A stretch of 64,000 nucleotides of DNA from Actinoplanes sichuanensis. GTDB taxonomy: Bacteria > Actinomycetota > Actinomycetes > Mycobacteriales > Micromonosporaceae. The DNA lies in assembly GCF_033097365.1 (NCBI RefSeq), contig NZ_AP028461.1, positions 5,208,001 through 5,272,000 of the forward strand. Reading direction: 5' to 3'. The notes beneath the pieces are model-generated. The model saw only the letters and a list, made by a program, of their open reading frames with translations, did no database searches and was not told the origin of the DNA. Made by a program: the position numbers and the translations under genes. Position 1 is the stretch's first letter, and the number at the start of each line of letters is the position of its first letter. This document shows positions 36,568 through 46,496 of this stretch, piece after piece.

Positions 36568-37880
36568 TCAATGCGGTGGGCCGGCGCACCTGGCTGCTAC
36601 TCGGCGCCGGGCTCGCGGCCGGTGTGCTGCTCGGCGCCACGGTTCCGGCGCTGTTGCGTTCCTCGGCGGACACGTCGGCCGAGCTGGTGATCGTCAGTGG
36701 GGTCGAGGACGGTGAGGGCGGCGCCCGACAGACGCTGATCGACCTGTGGAACCGGATGCACCCGGACCGGCGTGCCCGGATCGAGCTGGTGTCCGGCAGC
36801 GCCGACGAGCAGCACGACGCGATGGTCCGCTACGCCAAGGGCGAGGAGCAGGTGAAGGCCGACATCCTCAATCTCGACGTGACCTCGATTCCGGAGTTCG
36901 CCGAGTTCGGGTACATCGCGCAGTGGCCGTCCGGTTCGCTGCCCAGCCGACAGCTGGCCGAGTTGCTGGCCAAGCCCCGGGAGAGCTGCTTCTACGACGG
37001 GCGGTTGTGGGCGCTGCCGTTCAACACCGACGCCGGGGTGCTGTTCGCCCGCCGCGGGCTGCTGCAGCCGCCACCGGCGACCACGCCGACGGCGTTCACC
37101 TGGGCGGACATCGCCGGTCAGCGTCCGGCCGACGGATCCGGCACACCCAAGGCGGCGTACGCGGGTCAGCTCGACGGCTACGAGGGCCTCACGGTCAACG
37201 CGCTGGAAGCGCTGTGGGCGGTCGAGCGGGAGCAGGGCGGCTCGTCGGAGGAGCAGCCGCTGGGGGTGCCGGACGATCCGGCGATCTGGACGGCCGCGGT
37301 GGACCGGCTGTTCGGCACGGCCGACGCGGCGCGGGTGGTCGATCCGGGGTCGACCGCCTACCGGGAGAACGAGACCACCGAGGAGTTCCTGCAGCGCCGG
37401 CTGGTGTTCATGCGCAACTGGCCGGTGGCGTTCCGGGCTCTGGTGGAGGGCAGCGACCAGCGGGCCACGGTCGCGGCAGCGGACATCGTGATGACACCGC
37501 TGCCGGGTCCGGCGGTGCTGGGCGGGCAGAACCTGGCGGTGGTGTCCGGGTCGACTCGCGGCGACGACGCCCGGGAGCTGATCACGTTTCTCGCCGGTGA
37601 GCCGTCGCAGCGGGTGTTGATGCAGGTCGGCGGCTATGCGGCGGCGACCGGCGCGACCTATGACCGGCCGGAGATCAAGGCCGCGCATCCGTACGCGGCG
37701 ACGATCCGGGCGGCGATCGAGAACAGCCGGCAGCGGCCGCAGACGCCGTACTATCCGCGGTTCAGTGAGGAGGTCCGGCAGCTGGTCACCGAGATCCGCA
37801 ACAGCGGCGGAAAGCAGGTGCCGCCGGACCTGCGGCAGCGGCTCACCGACGCCGCGCAGGGCCGGCTCCAGCCCCGGTGA
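36564..37880 (+). CDS. Membrane-tethered solute-binding-like protein
   Basis: 438 residues from a GTG overlapping the previous stop. Residues about 9-30 form a membrane anchor (LLLGAGLAAGVLLGATVPALL) with no lipobox. The rest is an extracellular solute-binding-like domain (sugar type): LVIVSGVEDGEGGARQTLID, ADILNLDVTSIPEFAEFGYI, WALPFNTDAGVLFARRG and MRNWPVAFRAL. No permease or ATPase genes are nearby, so transport is unlikely. Coupled translation with the caspase/VWA gene, which has its own binding-like domain, suggests the two form a surface complex. Sensor role is inferred. Confidence 0.8.
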   Translation: MINAVGRRTWLLLGAGLAAGVLLGATVPALLRSSADTSAELVIVSGVEDGEGGARQTLIDLWNRMHPDRRARIELVSGSADEQHDAMVRYAKGEEQVKADILNLDVTSIPEFAEFGYIAQWPSGSLPSRQLAELLAKPRESCFYDGRLWALPFNTDAGVLFARRGLLQPPPATTPTAFTWADIAGQRPADGSGTPKAAYAGQLDGYEGLTVNALEALWAVEREQGGSSEEQPLGVPDDPAIWTAAVDRLFGTADAARVVDPGSTAYRENETTEEFLQRRLVFMRNWPVAFRALVEGSDQRATVAAADIVMTPLPGPAVLGGQNLAVVSGSTRGDDARELITFLAGEPSQRVLMQVGGYAAATGATYDRPEIKAAHPYAATIRAAIENSRQRPQTPYYPRFSEEVRQLVTEIRNSGGKQVPPDLRQRLTDAAQGRLQPR

Positions 37881-37881
37881 C

Positions 37882-38295
37882 TCAGTCCTGGTAGAGCTCG
37901 ACCTTGTCGACCGACCAGCCGATGAACTCGGCGATCTCCTCGGCGTCGCCGGACAGCGCCCAGTCCTCGATCACGTCGGCGAGACCGTCCGGCAGGTCAC
38001 CACCGTCGACCTGGGTGAGGTCGGTGTCCTCGAGGACCCGGTCGTAGTGGACCCACTTGTCGTCCGGGTCGAGTTCCTTGCCGGCGGCGAGGTACCCGTC
38101 CAGGCCGTCCTCGCCGGCGGCGAGGATCTCGTTGGTCCGCCAGTCGACGATGTCCCAGGTGGTCTCGCTGATCTGGCCACCCGCGACGATCCGGCGGCCC
38201 TCGGCCTCGAACCGCGCGATCTGCTCCTCGATCTTGCCGTTGTCGGCGTGGTTCGCTTCCAGGACGTCCTGGATGAAGGTCTTGAGGTCGCTCAC
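37882..38295 (-). CDS. Acidic hypothetical protein
   Basis: 137 residues from a GTG at 38295 preceded by GGGGGGAC; a longer in-frame reading upstream lacks support. Rich in Asp and Glu, soluble, no signal peptide, no cysteine motif. It begins VSDLKTFIQDVLEANHAD and contains ETTWDIVDWRTNEI and VHYDRVLEDTDL. I do not recognise it. Convergent with the conflict-module operon, with one base between the stops, so probably a separate unit. Confidence 0.65.
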   Translation of the reverse strand: MSDLKTFIQDVLEANHADNGKIEEQIARFEAEGRRIVAGGQISETTWDIVDWRTNEILAAGEDGLDGYLAAGKELDPDDKWVHYDRVLEDTDLTQVDGGDLPDGLADVIEDWALSGDAEEIAEFIGWSVDKVELYQD

Positions 38296-38395
38296 GACAG
38301 TCCCCCCGTTGATCACGTTGATGGCGCCGTGCAGCATACGGCCGTCCGCTCGACGGCCCGGGAACGGGCAGCCGTCCACCCGGTGAAGGATCGGC

Positions 38396-39460
38396 TCAGC
38401 CGGCCGGCTTCAGGATGACCGTCGCGGTGCCGGTGTCCAGGGCGTGCGGGTCGAGGGTGAACGTGTAGGTGCCGGTCACCGGCGTGATGAACCCGACCGA
38501 GCCGTGCTTGTTGTCGCCGATGGACTCCGGGATCCAGCTGACCACCACCGCCGTGCCGTCCGGGGCGGTCACGACGAGCCCGACCCCGGCGTCGTTGGTG
38601 AGGCTGCCGAGTGCGGCGGCGATGTTCAGGTGCTGCCCGGCCTCGGCCGGGAAGGTGAGGTACGCGTTCTCGCCGGGCCGGCCGATCGTCACCGTCGTGG
38701 CCGGGCCGCCGCTCGTCAGGGAGCCGGCGACGCCACCGACCAGGTTGACGGTGGCGGAGACGGTGTCCAGGTGGCTCGGGTCGATCGCCAGGGTGTAGCG
38801 GCCGCTGACGGTCGCGGTGACGTCGACGCCCTTGTCGTACTGGTCGTCGGCGGCGTAGTAGAGCGGGCCCTCGCGGAGGAGGCCGCCGTCCGGGCCGTGG
38901 ATCTCGAAGGTGACCGCGTTGTCGAAGTCGATCCCGCGGATCCAGGTGACGACGCTGAGACGCTGCCCGGCGGCCGCATCGAATTCGGCGATGCCGCGCA
39001 TGCCGGGACGATCGATTCTCAGTTCGGCGGCCGGTCCGTTGCGGGTGAGCGCCGCTGTCCGGCTGGCAAGGAGCTGGAACGTCACCGCCCCGGGTCCGTC
39101 GGCGATCCGGGCCACCTCCACGGTGTGCGCCCCGGCCTCGGGCGTGACGAAGTGACCGATCATCGTCCGGTCGACGATCTCCGTGGTGACCGGCACCGCC
39201 GCACCGGCCGCTCGGACCTCCAGCCGGTATCCCCCGACGTCGTCGGTGTCGCCCACGCTGAGCAGGAACCCGAAGTCCTGTCCGGCCCCGGCCGTGAAAC
39301 AGACCCGTTGCCGGACGCCGGCGGCGGGGAAAGTCAGCTTCACCGGCTCCGCGCCGACGTCGGCACACGACATGACGGCATCGCCTGCCGTGGCCGGGGA
39401 TGAGGCGAACGCGGGCACCCCGACGAGTACCAGGGCGACAAGGCCGGCGATGATTCTCAC
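38396..39460 (-). CDS. Secreted protein with PPC-like beta-sandwich repeats
   Basis: 354-residue exported protein with a signal peptide (MRIIAGLVALVLVGVPAFA). The mature part consists of about three beta-sandwich units of the bacterial pre-peptidase C-terminal type, each with a closing strand pattern such as GRYTLAIDPSHLD, GTYTFTLDPHALD and GAHTVEVARI. No protease or other catalytic domain is attached, so it consists only of binding or adhesion modules. Two cysteines near the start (SCADVG, RVCF) could pair. Function unknown. Confidence 0.7.
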   Translation of the reverse strand: MRIIAGLVALVLVGVPAFASSPATAGDAVMSCADVGAEPVKLTFPAAGVRQRVCFTAGAGQDFGFLLSVGDTDDVGGYRLEVRAAGAAVPVTTEIVDRTMIGHFVTPEAGAHTVEVARIADGPGAVTFQLLASRTAALTRNGPAAELRIDRPGMRGIAEFDAAAGQRLSVVTWIRGIDFDNAVTFEIHGPDGGLLREGPLYYAADDQYDKGVDVTATVSGRYTLAIDPSHLDTVSATVNLVGGVAGSLTSGGPATTVTIGRPGENAYLTFPAEAGQHLNIAAALGSLTNDAGVGLVVTAPDGTAVVVSWIPESIGDNKHGSVGFITPVTGTYTFTLDPHALDTGTATVILKPAG

Positions 39461-39513
39461 CAGCGGATCCTATGGCTGGTCAAGCGGTCTTTTCCGGCGC
39501 TTCGCGATGGTGC

Positions 39514-39663
39514 TCAGGCCTCGCCTCCGTCCCCGCCGTCATCGCAGTCGTCGCCGTCCGGGGTGGACGAGGGGTAGCTCGGGCCGGACGATCCGGTGAA
39601 GAGGACGAGACCCCAGAACAGGAAGAATCCCAGCGGGATCAGCCAGGCGAGATCCACGAACAT
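39514..39663 (-). CDS. 49-residue membrane protein with acidic tail
   Basis: Short gene read from an ATG at 39663 with GAAGGTGG six bases upstream. The product begins MFVDLAWLIPLGFFLFWGL, one membrane helix, followed by a Ser/Pro linker and an acidic, Gly-rich C-terminus (DGDDCDDGGDGGEA). Fourteen bases before its start lies the inverted repeat ATTGACTAGACAAT, the same motif found before the divergent GntR gene, so the small protein is probably a GntR target. Function unknown. Confidence 0.65.
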   Translation of the reverse strand: MFVDLAWLIPLGFFLFWGLVLFTGSSGPSYPSSTPDGDDCDDGGDGGEA

Positions 39664-39676
39664 CGCCACCTTCTAT

Positions 39677-39690
39677 ATTGACTAGACAAT
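39677..39690. promoter_or_regulatory. GntR operator candidate 1
   Basis: attgactagacaat is palindromic apart from its inner A/T positions and resembles the TCTAGA-centred sites of HutC/DasR-type GntR regulators. It lies between the 49-residue gene and the GntR gene. Confidence 0.6.
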
Positions 39691-39743
39691 GTGTACGAGG
39701 ATGCTCCCACCCGATCTCCACACCGTCAAGAGACAATGCTTAG

Positions 39744-39757
39744 ATTGACTAGACATT
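39744..39757. promoter_or_regulatory. GntR operator candidate 2
   Basis: Second copy of ATTGACTAGACA (39744-39755), 25 bases before the GntR start, suggesting autoregulation. Confidence 0.6.
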
Positions 39758-39779
39758 CGAAGTGGACCGGAGGTGGCCC

Positions 39780-40536
39780 GTGGAGTCCCAACCCGCGTAC
39801 CAGCGGATCGCCGCGACCTACCGCACCCGGATCGCCTCCGGTGAGCTGCGTCCGGGCGATCAGCTACCGACCGAACACACCATCGCCGACCAGTTCGGGG
39901 TGGCCCGGCAGACCGTCCGCACCGGCCTGAGCCTGCTCGTCACCGAGGGCCTGATCGTCGCCCGGCGCCCGCACGGCTACTTCGTCCGGCAGCGTGAGCA
40001 CATGATCTACCGGCCGCAGGAGAAGTCGAGGCCCCGCCCGCTGGTCCCGGAGATGGACCGATTCTCCCAGCAGATCGCCGCCGAGGGCCGCTCTCCCAGC
40101 CAGCGCATCGAGGTGTCACTCGTGCAGGCCGGCCCGGACCTGGCCGAGCGCCTGCGGGTGGAGCCCGGGGCGATCGTGGTGGCCCGCCGCCGGGTCAGGT
40201 TCATCAACGGCGAACCGACCAACATCAACGACTCGCATTTCCCACTCGACCTGGTCAAGGACTCCGAGATCATGTCCCCGGCCTACATCCCGCGCGGCAC
40301 CGACCAGGTCCTCGCCGACCTGGGTCACCGGCAGGACCGGGCGATCGACGAGATCCTGGTGCGGATGCCCACCCCCGACGAGATCCACCGGTTGACCCTC
40401 GGGCCGGGCACACCCGTCGCGGTGCACTTCGACACCGGCTACACCGCCGACGGGCGGCCGGTGCGCTGCACCGTCAACGTGCTGCCCGGCGACCGGCACA
40501 GGATCGTCTTCGAGCGGAACTGGCAGGAGGAGCCGG

Positions 40537-40544
<8 letters not shown>
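39780..40544 (+). CDS. GntR-family regulator, HutC subfamily
   Basis: 254 residues from the GTG at 39780, supported by CGGAGGT just upstream; an earlier in-frame GTG at 39762 precedes that site and is rejected. Winged helix: QRIAATYRTRIASGELRPGD, GVARQTVRTGLSLLVTEGL. The C-terminal UTRA ligand domain runs from about residue 85 (QRIEVSLVQAGPDLAERL; VVARRRVRFINGEPTNI). Two copies of its likely operator lie upstream. Likely controls itself and the divergent 49-residue membrane protein. Effector unknown. Confidence 0.9.
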
Positions 40545-42060
<1,516 letters not shown>

Positions 42061-42126
42061 CCACAGCTCCTTCGGTCACGGCCCGGGGAACCACTCTCCT
42101 GCATGGACCCTAACCCGGTCCGCGGA

Positions 42127-43806
42127 TCAGGAGCAGTTCCTTCCCTTGTTGATGCAGGTGGCGATGCGCTGCATGGTCCGCGCTGAATTGACGTTGATGA
42201 AGTCGTCGTGGTCGGAGAACGGGTTGTGGTTCTCCTCCGGGAACGAGTCCAGCGCGTACTGGCCCTTCATCTGCACGTCGCGCGGGATGTCGTACGAGAT
42301 GGTGATGCGCAGTTGGGGAATGGCCCGGAAGCCCTGCGGGCAGGCGCCGGTGGCCTTGTCGGCGAAGGCGACGTGTTTGCGGTGGTTGTCGCTGTCGATG
42401 TTCGCGCCGTCCCAGCAGCCGGGGAAGTCGTGCACCCGCTGGACGCGGCTGCCGGTGGGACAGATCGTGTACTTGTCGGAGAGCCGGTCGCCGAAGCCGG
42501 AGCAGCTCCAGCTGCCGCGAGCGTTGGCCGGGCCGCGGCTGGTCGGTTTGGCGTCACCGGTCAGGGCGCGAAGGAACTTCGGCATGGGTACGACCTGGCC
42601 GGCCGCGTTGCCCCGGTACTCGATGAGGACCTGCGCCGGACGGACGATGCCACCGGTGTTGCCGGGCAGTTCGAGATTCGGTCCCTGCGGGTCGGGCAGC
42701 GCGGACGCAGCGGCCGACGGGCTGGGGGCAGGTGCGGCCGGCGCGCCGTTCACGGTGCAGGTGGCCAGCTCCGCCAGGCCCTGCGGTCGGGTGGTGTGCC
42801 GGCCGATGGCGATCCCGATCCGGTCGAGGACGGCGACTCGCTTGGCGCGCAGCGGCCCGAGGACCGCGTTGCCGACGTCGGCCCGGCTGCTGACCAGGCG
42901 TTCGTTGGCCTCGGAGATCTGCCGGTCGAGTTCGTCCAGGTTGCGGTTGACCTCGGCGACGGCCGGCTGGGGCACGCCCGGCAGCTTGTCGCGGACCGTC
43001 GGGCACTGGATTTGCGGGTTCGCGACCGGGGTGGCGGCGCTGTGCGAGGCGCCGTGCATCGCCGCGTGCATGCCGTCGTAGCTGACGTCACAGTCGACCA
43101 GCGACACGAGGCCACGGCCGAGCTGCCGGATCAGGGTGGCCCGCCGCTCGCGCAGCCCGTCGAGGATCTTCTTGTTCAGCCGAGTGTCGATCCGGCCGCG
43201 GCTGGCGGTCATCGCCCGGTTGGCGTCGGCGGTGAGGCGGTCCAGTTCGGCCAGGACTTGGCTCACCCGGCGGCCGGCCGAGGCGGGGACGGCCGGCAGC
43301 CGGTCGCGGACCGAGGGGCAGACGACCATCGGTTGCGTCCGAGCGAGGGCCTGTTTGACCTGTTCGCCGCTGCGGACGCTCTTGTCGATGCGGACCACCG
43401 GCCAGAAGTACGACGACTTGTCGCCGTTACGGCAGGTGGTGCCGGACGCGTCGAGGTCGGCGTTGGACGAGTTCGCGGTGATGGCTTTGTTGCCGACGAA
43501 GTCGTGGACGTGCTCGGCGCCGTTCTTGATACCGGGCTGCGCTACCGGGTTGTCCGGGCTGAACTTGCCGTTGCCGTTGGTCCCGCAGTCCACCGTGAAT
43601 CGGCCGGTGGCCGCATCCGGGCCGGCCTGCGGCGCCCGCACGTTCGGCTGTACCTGCTGGATCGGCACGTACTGGTCCAGGCTGGTGGCGGCGTCCGCCG
43701 TGCTGTTGCCGCCGCTGGTGACGAACGTGACGGTGAGCGCCCCGGTCGCCGCCAGCACCGCCGCCGCCATGGCGATCCGGGCGGGCCGGTTGATGCTGCG
43801 TTTCAT
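42127..43806 (-). CDS. Secreted DUF1996 protein with duplicated insert
   Basis: 559-residue exported protein with a signal segment at residues 10-40. The DUF1996 signature is split: HVHDFVGN near residue 99 with FWPVVRI, and later VQRVHDFPGCWDG, HVAFADKATGACP and LRITISYDIP. Between them (residues 163-350) lie two copies of an 80-residue unit, CPSVRDRLPAVP...VDC and CPTVRDKLPGVP...ATC, each predicted as a helical hairpin framed by cysteines. A Pro/Ala/Ser linker follows. DUF1996 proteins are secreted with unknown activity. A copy of the GTCATxG..GTAAG motif lies 74 bases upstream. Confidence 0.8.
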   Translation of the reverse strand: MKRSINRPARIAMAAAVLAATGALTVTFVTSGGNSTADAATSLDQYVPIQQVQPNVRAPQAGPDAATGRFTVDCGTNGNGKFSPDNPVAQPGIKNGAEHVHDFVGNKAITANSSNADLDASGTTCRNGDKSSYFWPVVRIDKSVRSGEQVKQALARTQPMVVCPSVRDRLPAVPASAGRRVSQVLAELDRLTADANRAMTASRGRIDTRLNKKILDGLRERRATLIRQLGRGLVSLVDCDVSYDGMHAAMHGASHSAATPVANPQIQCPTVRDKLPGVPQPAVAEVNRNLDELDRQISEANERLVSSRADVGNAVLGPLRAKRVAVLDRIGIAIGRHTTRPQGLAELATCTVNGAPAAPAPSPSAAASALPDPQGPNLELPGNTGGIVRPAQVLIEYRGNAAGQVVPMPKFLRALTGDAKPTSRGPANARGSWSCSGFGDRLSDKYTICPTGSRVQRVHDFPGCWDGANIDSDNHRKHVAFADKATGACPQGFRAIPQLRITISYDIPRDVQMKGQYALDSFPEENHNPFSDHDDFINVNSARTMQRIATCINKGRNCS

Positions 43807-43879
43807 CGGTCCTCCTCGTGGGTGTGTCGTCGGGTGGTACGGGCGGCGGCGGCCGAGCGGGTCAGCTTTATGCGCTTAC

Positions 43880-43900
43880 GTCATTGTTTGGTAAGAAATA
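43880..43900. promoter_or_regulatory. GTCATxG..GTAAG motif, upstream of the DUF1996 gene
   Basis: gtcattgtttggtaagaaata matches three copies in the 46394-46465 control region (consensus GTCATCGKTTCGTAAG), suggesting that the DUF1996 gene and the glycosyltransferase/oxidoreductase cluster share a regulator. Confidence 0.5.
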
Positions 43901-43906
43901 GCCGGG

Positions 43907-45298
43907 TTACCAGTTCGTCAGCAGCAGGTGGTTGACCGCGAGAGCGACCGTGACCTGCACGGCGAGCCAGAATCGGCGGTCGGCCTGCGGGATCAGAGCC
44001 GTCCCGGACAGCAGCCACACACTGAACGGCAGCCAGATCCGTTCCACCTCGGCCTTGCTGTAGCCGGACAGGTCGGCGGCGACGATCGCGGCCGCCGCCG
44101 CCAACGGCAGCAGCGCGGCACCCGGTCGGCGCGCCTCCGGGACCGCGCGGCGCAGCACGACCGCCGCGACCGGCCCGGCCGCGGCGACCACGCAGGCGAG
44201 GTCGGCCCACACCCAATAGGCGTACGCCCGGTCGGTCGCGATGCCCTGGTAGTAGCGCTCGATCAGCAGGTGATAGCCGTCGAACCAGTCGAACCCGAAG
44301 GCGGTGAACACGACCGCCACCGGCAGCGCCCCGGCCACCGCCCACCCGGCGGCCGCCCACCGGCGCGACAGCAGCACCACGGTCAGAGCCAACGGCGCCA
44401 TCAGGACCAGCCCGTAGGACAGGTAACAGCCGAACCCGAGCAGTGCCCCGCCGCCGATCGCCGCGACCGCCCGGCCCCGCACCGCGCCGTGCGCCAGCAA
44501 CCCGATCCCGGCCGCGGTCACGCCCATGAACAGGCCGTCGCCGGACGCCCCGGTCCAGACCGCGCCAGGGAACAACACCACGAACGGCAGCACGGCGCGG
44601 GCCGCCTCGTCGGTGCCGAGCAGCCGTACGGTGTGTGGCACGGCGACCGCGGCCAGCCCCGCGACCAGGACACACAGCAGACCGGCCCAGGCACCGCCGC
44701 CGAGACCGATCCGGTCGAGCCAGACGAAGACCAGCAGCGCCCCGGGCGGGTGCGCGGACACGTGGGTGGCCCAGGAGTCCGGTTGGAAATCCAGGATCCG
44801 GGTGGTGAAGACGGCCAGGGTGGCCGGGATGTCGGTGATCCCGGGCACCTCGTGCAGATATTCGTGTTCGGTGGTCAGCCGGCCGGCGATCCCGCGCTGC
44901 CAGCCGTCGATCAGGGCCAGCGACAGTGTCCAGGCGACGGTGGCCAGGTAGGACAGGACGAGCAGCCGCCGCCACGGCAGCCGGGCGGCCAGCCGTGGGC
45001 CGTGGATCACGGTCAGGACGGCGACCATCAGGGCCAGGGGTGTACCGGGGCCGACGTGTGGGAGCCATTTGGCGAACAGCGGGGCCGCGGTGGCGTACAC
45101 CGGCCGGCCGGTCAGGGTCAGCACCGCGCCGACAACCGAGGCCAGCGCGAACAGGCCGACCGCGACGGTGGCGGCGATCCGGTCGGGGCGGCTGCTCAGC
45201 CGTTTTCCGGCGAAAGGGCTGCTCGTCGGCGCATCACCACGGCTGCTCGTCGGCGCATCACCACGGCTGCTCATCCCCGCACCGCCACGGCTGCTCAT
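43907..45298 (-). CDS. Polytopic membrane protein, GT-C glycosyltransferase-like
   Basis: 463 residues with about eleven membrane segments. An extracytoplasmic loop containing HEYLHEVPGITDIP and SAHPPGALLVFVWLDRIG resembles lipid-sugar-dependent GT-C transferases (the HPPG block), so transfer of a sugar from a polyprenyl carrier is plausible but not certain. The N-terminus is an unusual low-complexity tail made of 8-residue repeats SSRGDAPT. Its start overlaps the epimerase stop by four bases, so they form one operon. Works presumably with the sugar-nucleotide epimerase and with the divergent GT2/DUF2064 genes. Confidence 0.7.
   Translation of the reverse strand: MSSRGGAGMSSRGDAPTSSRGDAPTSSPFAGKRLSSRPDRIAATVAVGLFALASVVGAVLTLTGRPVYATAAPLFAKWLPHVGPGTPLALMVAVLTVIHGPRLAARLPWRRLLVLSYLATVAWTLSLALIDGWQRGIAGRLTTEHEYLHEVPGITDIPATLAVFTTRILDFQPDSWATHVSAHPPGALLVFVWLDRIGLGGGAWAGLLCVLVAGLAAVAVPHTVRLLGTDEAARAVLPFVVLFPGAVWTGASGDGLFMGVTAAGIGLLAHGAVRGRAVAAIGGGALLGFGCYLSYGLVLMAPLALTVVLLSRRWAAAGWAVAGALPVAVVFTAFGFDWFDGYHLLIERYYQGIATDRAYAYWVWADLACVVAAAGPVAAVVLRRAVPEARRPGAALLPLAAAAAIVAADLSGYSKAEVERIWLPFSVWLLSGTALIPQADRRFWLAVQVTVALAVNHLLLTNW
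45217..45297 (-). repeat. 24-base tandem repeat at the start of the membrane transferase gene
   Basis: Two identical 24-base copies (45217-45240, 45241-45264), one diverged copy (45265-45288) and a 9-base partial. They encode the N-terminal SSRGDAPT-type repeats and contain alternative start codons. Confidence 0.85.
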
Positions 45299-46341
45299 CC
45301 GCGCAGCGCCGCGTGCGCGAACTCGGCGACGCCGTCGGCCAGGTGCACGGCCGCCTGGAAGCCGAGCTCCTCGGCGGCCCGCGACGGTGCCGCGACCACG
45401 TGGCGCACGTCGCCGAGCCGGAACTCACCGGTCACCACCGGGGCCGGGCCCCCGGCGGCGACCGCGAGTTCGGCGGCCAGTTCGCCGACCGTGGCGGGAC
45501 GGCCGGAGGCGACGTTGTAGGCACGCCAGCCGAGACCCGTACCGGTCGCGTCGAGGGCGGCGAGATTGGCCGCGGCCACGTCGCGTACGTGCACGAAGTC
45601 GCGGCGCTGGCCGCCGTCCTCGAACACCCGGGGTGCCCGCCCCGCTTCCAGCGCCGACCGGAACAGGGCGGCCACACCGCTGTACGGGGTGTCGCGGGGC
45701 ATGCCCGGCCCGTACACGTTGTGGTAGCGCAACGCGGCCACGCTGCCGCCGGTCTGCCGCGCCCAGGCGGCGGTCAGATGCTCCTGGGCGACCTTGGTGG
45801 CGGCGTACACGCTGCGCGGGTCCACCGGCGCGTCCTCGCCGATCAGCCCCGGGGCCAGGGTCGCACCGCAGTGCGGGCAGCCCGGTTCGAACCGTCCGGC
45901 GGTCAGGTCACCGACCGTTCTGGGCGCCGGACGGACCGTCTCGTGGACCGGGCAGGTGTAGGCGCCTTCGCCGTAGACGACCATGGAACTGGCCAGCACC
46001 AACCGGCCGACGCCCGCGCGGGCCATCCCGGCGAGCAGGACCGCGGTGCCGAGGTCGTTGCAGCGCACGTATTCCGGCAGGTCCTCCAGGTCGACACCGA
46101 GACCGACCATGGCCGCCTGGTGGATCACCGCGCCGACACCGGTCAGCGCGGCGGCCACCGCGGCCCGATCGGTGAGATCGGCCCGGTGCAGCACGGCACC
46201 GGGCACCGCGTCCGGCGGGGTGCGGTGCGCGCCGGGATGGCCGCTGTCCAGGATGGTCACCGCGTGGCCCGCCTCGAGCAGGGCCGCCACGACATGGGTT
46301 CCGATGAAACCGGCGCCGCCGGTCACGAGCACATGGGTCAC
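45295..46341 (-). CDS. NAD-dependent epimerase/dehydratase with Cys/His insert
   Basis: 348-residue extended short-chain dehydrogenase acting on a sugar nucleotide. Nucleotide loop VTGGAGFIGTHVVAALLEAG, catalytic Tyr179 and Lys183 in YAATK, and substrate-side YHNVYGPGMPRDTPYSGV. An unusual insert after the central strand carries C130, H133, C155 and C158 (CPVHE and CPHC), arranged like a small zinc-binding knuckle. First gene of a two-gene operon with the membrane transferase, divergent from the GT2 operon. Substrate unknown. Confidence 0.88.
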   Translation of the reverse strand: MTHVLVTGGAGFIGTHVVAALLEAGHAVTILDSGHPGAHRTPPDAVPGAVLHRADLTDRAAVAAALTGVGAVIHQAAMVGLGVDLEDLPEYVRCNDLGTAVLLAGMARAGVGRLVLASSMVVYGEGAYTCPVHETVRPAPRTVGDLTAGRFEPGCPHCGATLAPGLIGEDAPVDPRSVYAATKVAQEHLTAAWARQTGGSVAALRYHNVYGPGMPRDTPYSGVAALFRSALEAGRAPRVFEDGGQRRDFVHVRDVAAANLAALDATGTGLGWRAYNVASGRPATVGELAAELAVAAGGPAPVVTGEFRLGDVRHVVAAPSRAAEELGFQAAVHLADGVAEFAHAALRG

Positions 46342-46393
46342 GGCGCCGACCGTAGGACCGCGGGCCGCTTTCCGGTCCCGTTCGCGGCCGAAC

Positions 46394-46465
46394 GTCAGCG
46401 GTTCGTAAGAACTGGCTGCTCACGTCATCGTTTCGTAAGGGTTCGTCATCGGCGGGTAAGGATTC
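46394..46465. promoter_or_regulatory. Three GTCATCG..GTAAG repeats in the divergent promoter
   Basis: Copies start at 46394 (GTCAGCGGTTCGTAAG), 46424 (GTCATCGTTTCGTAAG) and 46445 (GTCATCGGCGGGTAAG). The last two are adjacent with a 21-base period; the first is 30 bases upstream. Phased direct repeats of this kind suit an OmpR-type or similar regulator binding between the two divergent operons. Confidence 0.55.
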
Positions 46466-46496
46466 GCGGGCCGGATCGTGTTTAGCGTCGGCTGTC

